Source: DASVDK01 sp036381125 [NCBI: Thermodesulfobacteriota bacterium]
GTDB taxonomy: Bacteria; DASVDK01
Length of the DNA: 7,045 bases
Reading direction: 5' to 3'
NCBI GenBank assembly: GCA_036381125.1
Contig: DASVDK010000037.1
Location: 1 to 7,045 of the forward strand
In this document: piece by piece, positions 6,824 through 7,045 of the stretch
Layout of the letters: every line of letters begins with the position of its first letter
How positions within the stretch are numbered: the first letter of the stretch is position 1
The notes under the pieces: generated by a model
What the model saw: the letters and a program-made list of their open reading frames with translations, nothing else
Databases searched by the model: none
Told to the model about the DNA's origin: nothing
Translations under genes and position numbers: made by a program

Positions 6824-7045
6824 GGCAATCAGCGCTACGTGATCGCGAACGACGAGGGGCAGGCGGCCGACGACTTCTTCCGAGTTCCAGGCCGAACACG
6901 TCACCCCGGAGCAGCGTGCCAACCCGTCGATAGGCGGCTGGCCGGAACCGTCGTGTCTTGAGCAGCCGCGTCGTCGGCTGCCCGCGCACAAGTACCGCCG
7001 TCTGCACCTGAACCTTCCGGGCTCGCCCGAGGGCGCTGCCCTCCG
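6824..7045 (+). pseudogene. Frame-broken remnant resembling a phage terminase large subunit (runs off window end)
   Basis: One frame from 6824 reads GNQRYVIANDEGQAADD (to about 6874), similar to the stretch after the Walker A segment in terminase large-subunit ATPases as I recall them. That frame closes at a stop at 6959-6961. The next frame, from about 6882 and open to the window end, reads EFQAEHVTPEQRANPSIGGW and then LPAHKYRRLHLNLPGSPEGA (about 6978-7037), which resembles the C-terminal half of the same family just before the nuclease domain. In intact terminases a few hundred residues should separate these two blocks. The second frame has no ATG, GTG or TTG start between its upstream stop (6840-6842) and the conserved block. 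I read this as a terminase gene with a large internal deletion plus a frame change. The family assignment is from memory and moderate in strength. Confidence 0.45.

Noticed and set aside
6728-7007. Two overlapping minus-strand open frames (87 and 71 residues) in the region after tRNA-Ser.
   Set aside because: They have no recognisable motif and overlap each other. The plus-strand frames of the same DNA show terminase-like blocks that explain the sequence better.

Overview
This is a GC-rich (roughly 70%) chromosomal stretch from a bacterium. The genes favour G/C at third codon positions. A small secreted protein ending in Phe with beta-strand periodicity suggests a Gram-negative with an outer membrane. 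The mix of an acyl-CoA synthetase, a sugar-acid dehydratase and an amino-acid ABC transporter fragment would suit a soil or sediment heterotroph, such as a high-GC proteobacterium or a Rokubacteria/Methylomirabilota-type lineage. That placement is an impression from gene content, not a demonstrated assignment.

Layout: (1) 121-1422 +, serS, with a promoter-like sequence so close to the ATG that a leaderless mRNA is plausible. (2) 1477-3135 +, a medium/short-chain acyl-CoA synthetase, 54 bp after serS. (3) 3136-3328, an intergenic region holding a 17-bp tandem duplication, a 34-nt near-perfect palindrome and a second hairpin. (4) 3329-3883 +, a small exported, probably beta-barrel, protein of unknown function. 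(5) 3945-4184, a decayed fragment of an amino-acid-type ABC transporter ATPase with an internal deletion. (6) 4253-4660 +, a RidA-family enamine/imine deaminase. (7) 4668-4713, strong GC hairpins between convergent genes. (8) 4744-6474 -, an IlvD/Edd-family [2Fe-2S] dehydratase of the pentonate (L-arabinonate/D-xylonate) type. (9) 6553-6640 +, tRNA-Ser(UGA) with encoded CCA and a terminator-like hairpin behind it. (10) 6641-7045, non-coding or decayed sequence with a 9-bp direct repeat and what looks like a frame-broken phage terminase large-subunit remnant running off the window end.

The genes are mostly independent housekeeping or catabolic units, not one system. SerRS charges the tRNA-Ser found 5 kb downstream, but the two need not be co-regulated. 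RidA and the dehydratase converge, so they are not an operon. I see no convincing undescribed multi-gene system. The points most worth a second look are the structured intergenic region before the beta-barrel-like gene, the ABC ATPase remnant, and the prophage-like remnant beside tRNA-Ser.
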